A stretch of 6,159 nt of DNA from Kiritimatiellia bacterium. GTDB lineage: Bacteria; Verrucomicrobiota; Kiritimatiellia; RFP12; UBA1067. Under the pieces are notes generated by a model. That model was not told where the DNA came from and searched no databases. It was given only the letters and a program-made list of their open reading frames with translations. The stretch spans positions 1 to 6,159 of the forward strand of contig JAGBFY010000284.1 of assembly GCA_017936245.1 (NCBI GenBank). The letters are read 5' to 3'. Below, piece after piece: positions 5,991 through 6,159 of the stretch (its first letter is position 1; each line of letters opens with the position of its first letter). Position numbers and translations under genes: made by a program.

Positions 5991-6158
5991 TCAATGGCCG
6001 GACTCGAAGTGTGCATCCTCGACAATGCACTTCGCGGGACACTTCCCGACAAGCGCACCGTCCGTGGGATAGTTCTCGTAGTTCACTTTCGCAAGGAACC
6101 CGTCAAATGTGAAATGCCCAGCCTCTTTGCCGCCAGAGTTCTTCTCGCACAGATGACA
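5991..6158 (-). CDS. rnfB: RnfB, ion-translocating ferredoxin:NAD+ oxidoreductase iron-sulfur subunit, C-terminal 55 residues only (5' end outside window)
   Basis: Partial gene cut by the right edge; the reading frame is open from 6158 to a TGA at 5993-5991. RnfB is the membrane-anchored iron-sulfur subunit thought to take electrons from ferredoxin and hand them on within the Rnf complex. The visible tail aligns without gaps to the usual end of RnfB: FLAKVNYENY followed by KCPAKCIVED corresponds to the family pattern NLAxIDYEKC...KCPTKxI. Its position 30 nt upstream of rnfC, in the same direction, supports the call. Odd point: of the usual second CxxCxxCxxxCP motif only the last Cys (visible residue 40) remains, and the first motif ends CHLCEKNS, with Ser at the place of its fourth Cys. 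The losses fall on the ligands of a single cluster. Only the C-terminus can be judged; another ferredoxin-domain protein beside rnfC is possible but less likely. Confidence 0.82.
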   Translation of the reverse strand, partial: CHLCEKNSGGKEAGHFTFDGFLAKVNYENYPTDGALVGKCPAKCIVEDAHFESGH

Positions 6159-6159
6159 T

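Overview
The window looks like a stretch of chromosome from a Gram-negative, probably anaerobic, saccharolytic bacterium. The evidence is an Rnf-type ion-translocating ferredoxin:NAD+ oxidoreductase and a large exported glycoside hydrolase with a classical signal peptide. Codon use is GC-rich and start sites are mixed (ATG and TTG). My best guess is a gut or rumen member of the PVC group (Kiritimatiellota, Lentisphaerota or Verrucomicrobiota), but nothing here fixes the taxonomy. All confident genes lie on the minus strand, so the region is best read from right to left.

Right part (6159 to 3355): an operon fragment in the order rnfB (only its last 55 codons), rnfC, rnfD, then a small DUF192 gene. 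Spacing is tight: 30 nt, 4 nt and 1 nt. RnfB and RnfC are the iron-sulfur and flavin subunits that pass electrons between ferredoxin and NAD(H). RnfD is the membrane subunit that carries a covalent FMN. The other expected subunits (RnfA, RnfE, RnfG) are not in the window. In the usual ABCDGE order rnfG would follow rnfD, but a DUF192 gene sits there instead. Two details stand out. The visible end of RnfB has lost exactly the four cysteines that would bind one of the two [4Fe-4S] clusters of its terminal ferredoxin-like domain. RnfD has two flavinylation-like motifs nine residues apart.

Middle part (3354 to 484): a 45-nt gap with a strong-looking extended -10 promoter, then one 941-residue exported GH2-family glycoside hydrolase. 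The TATAAT ends only 7 nt before the ATG, so the mRNA is predicted to be leaderless. The two putative catalytic glutamates are visible (Glu406 and Glu511), and a C-terminal amidotransferase-like Rossmann domain follows. It has its own promoter and is probably unrelated to the Rnf operon, although no terminator separates them.

Left part (483 to 1): about 480 nt with no convincing gene. It is GC-rich near the GH2 stop and AT-rich beyond about position 370. It holds a weak candidate terminator, a G-run followed by tiny ORFs, several short hairpins, a run of degenerate 10-mers and, at the very edge, degenerate heptamer repeats that may be the end of a larger array outside the window.
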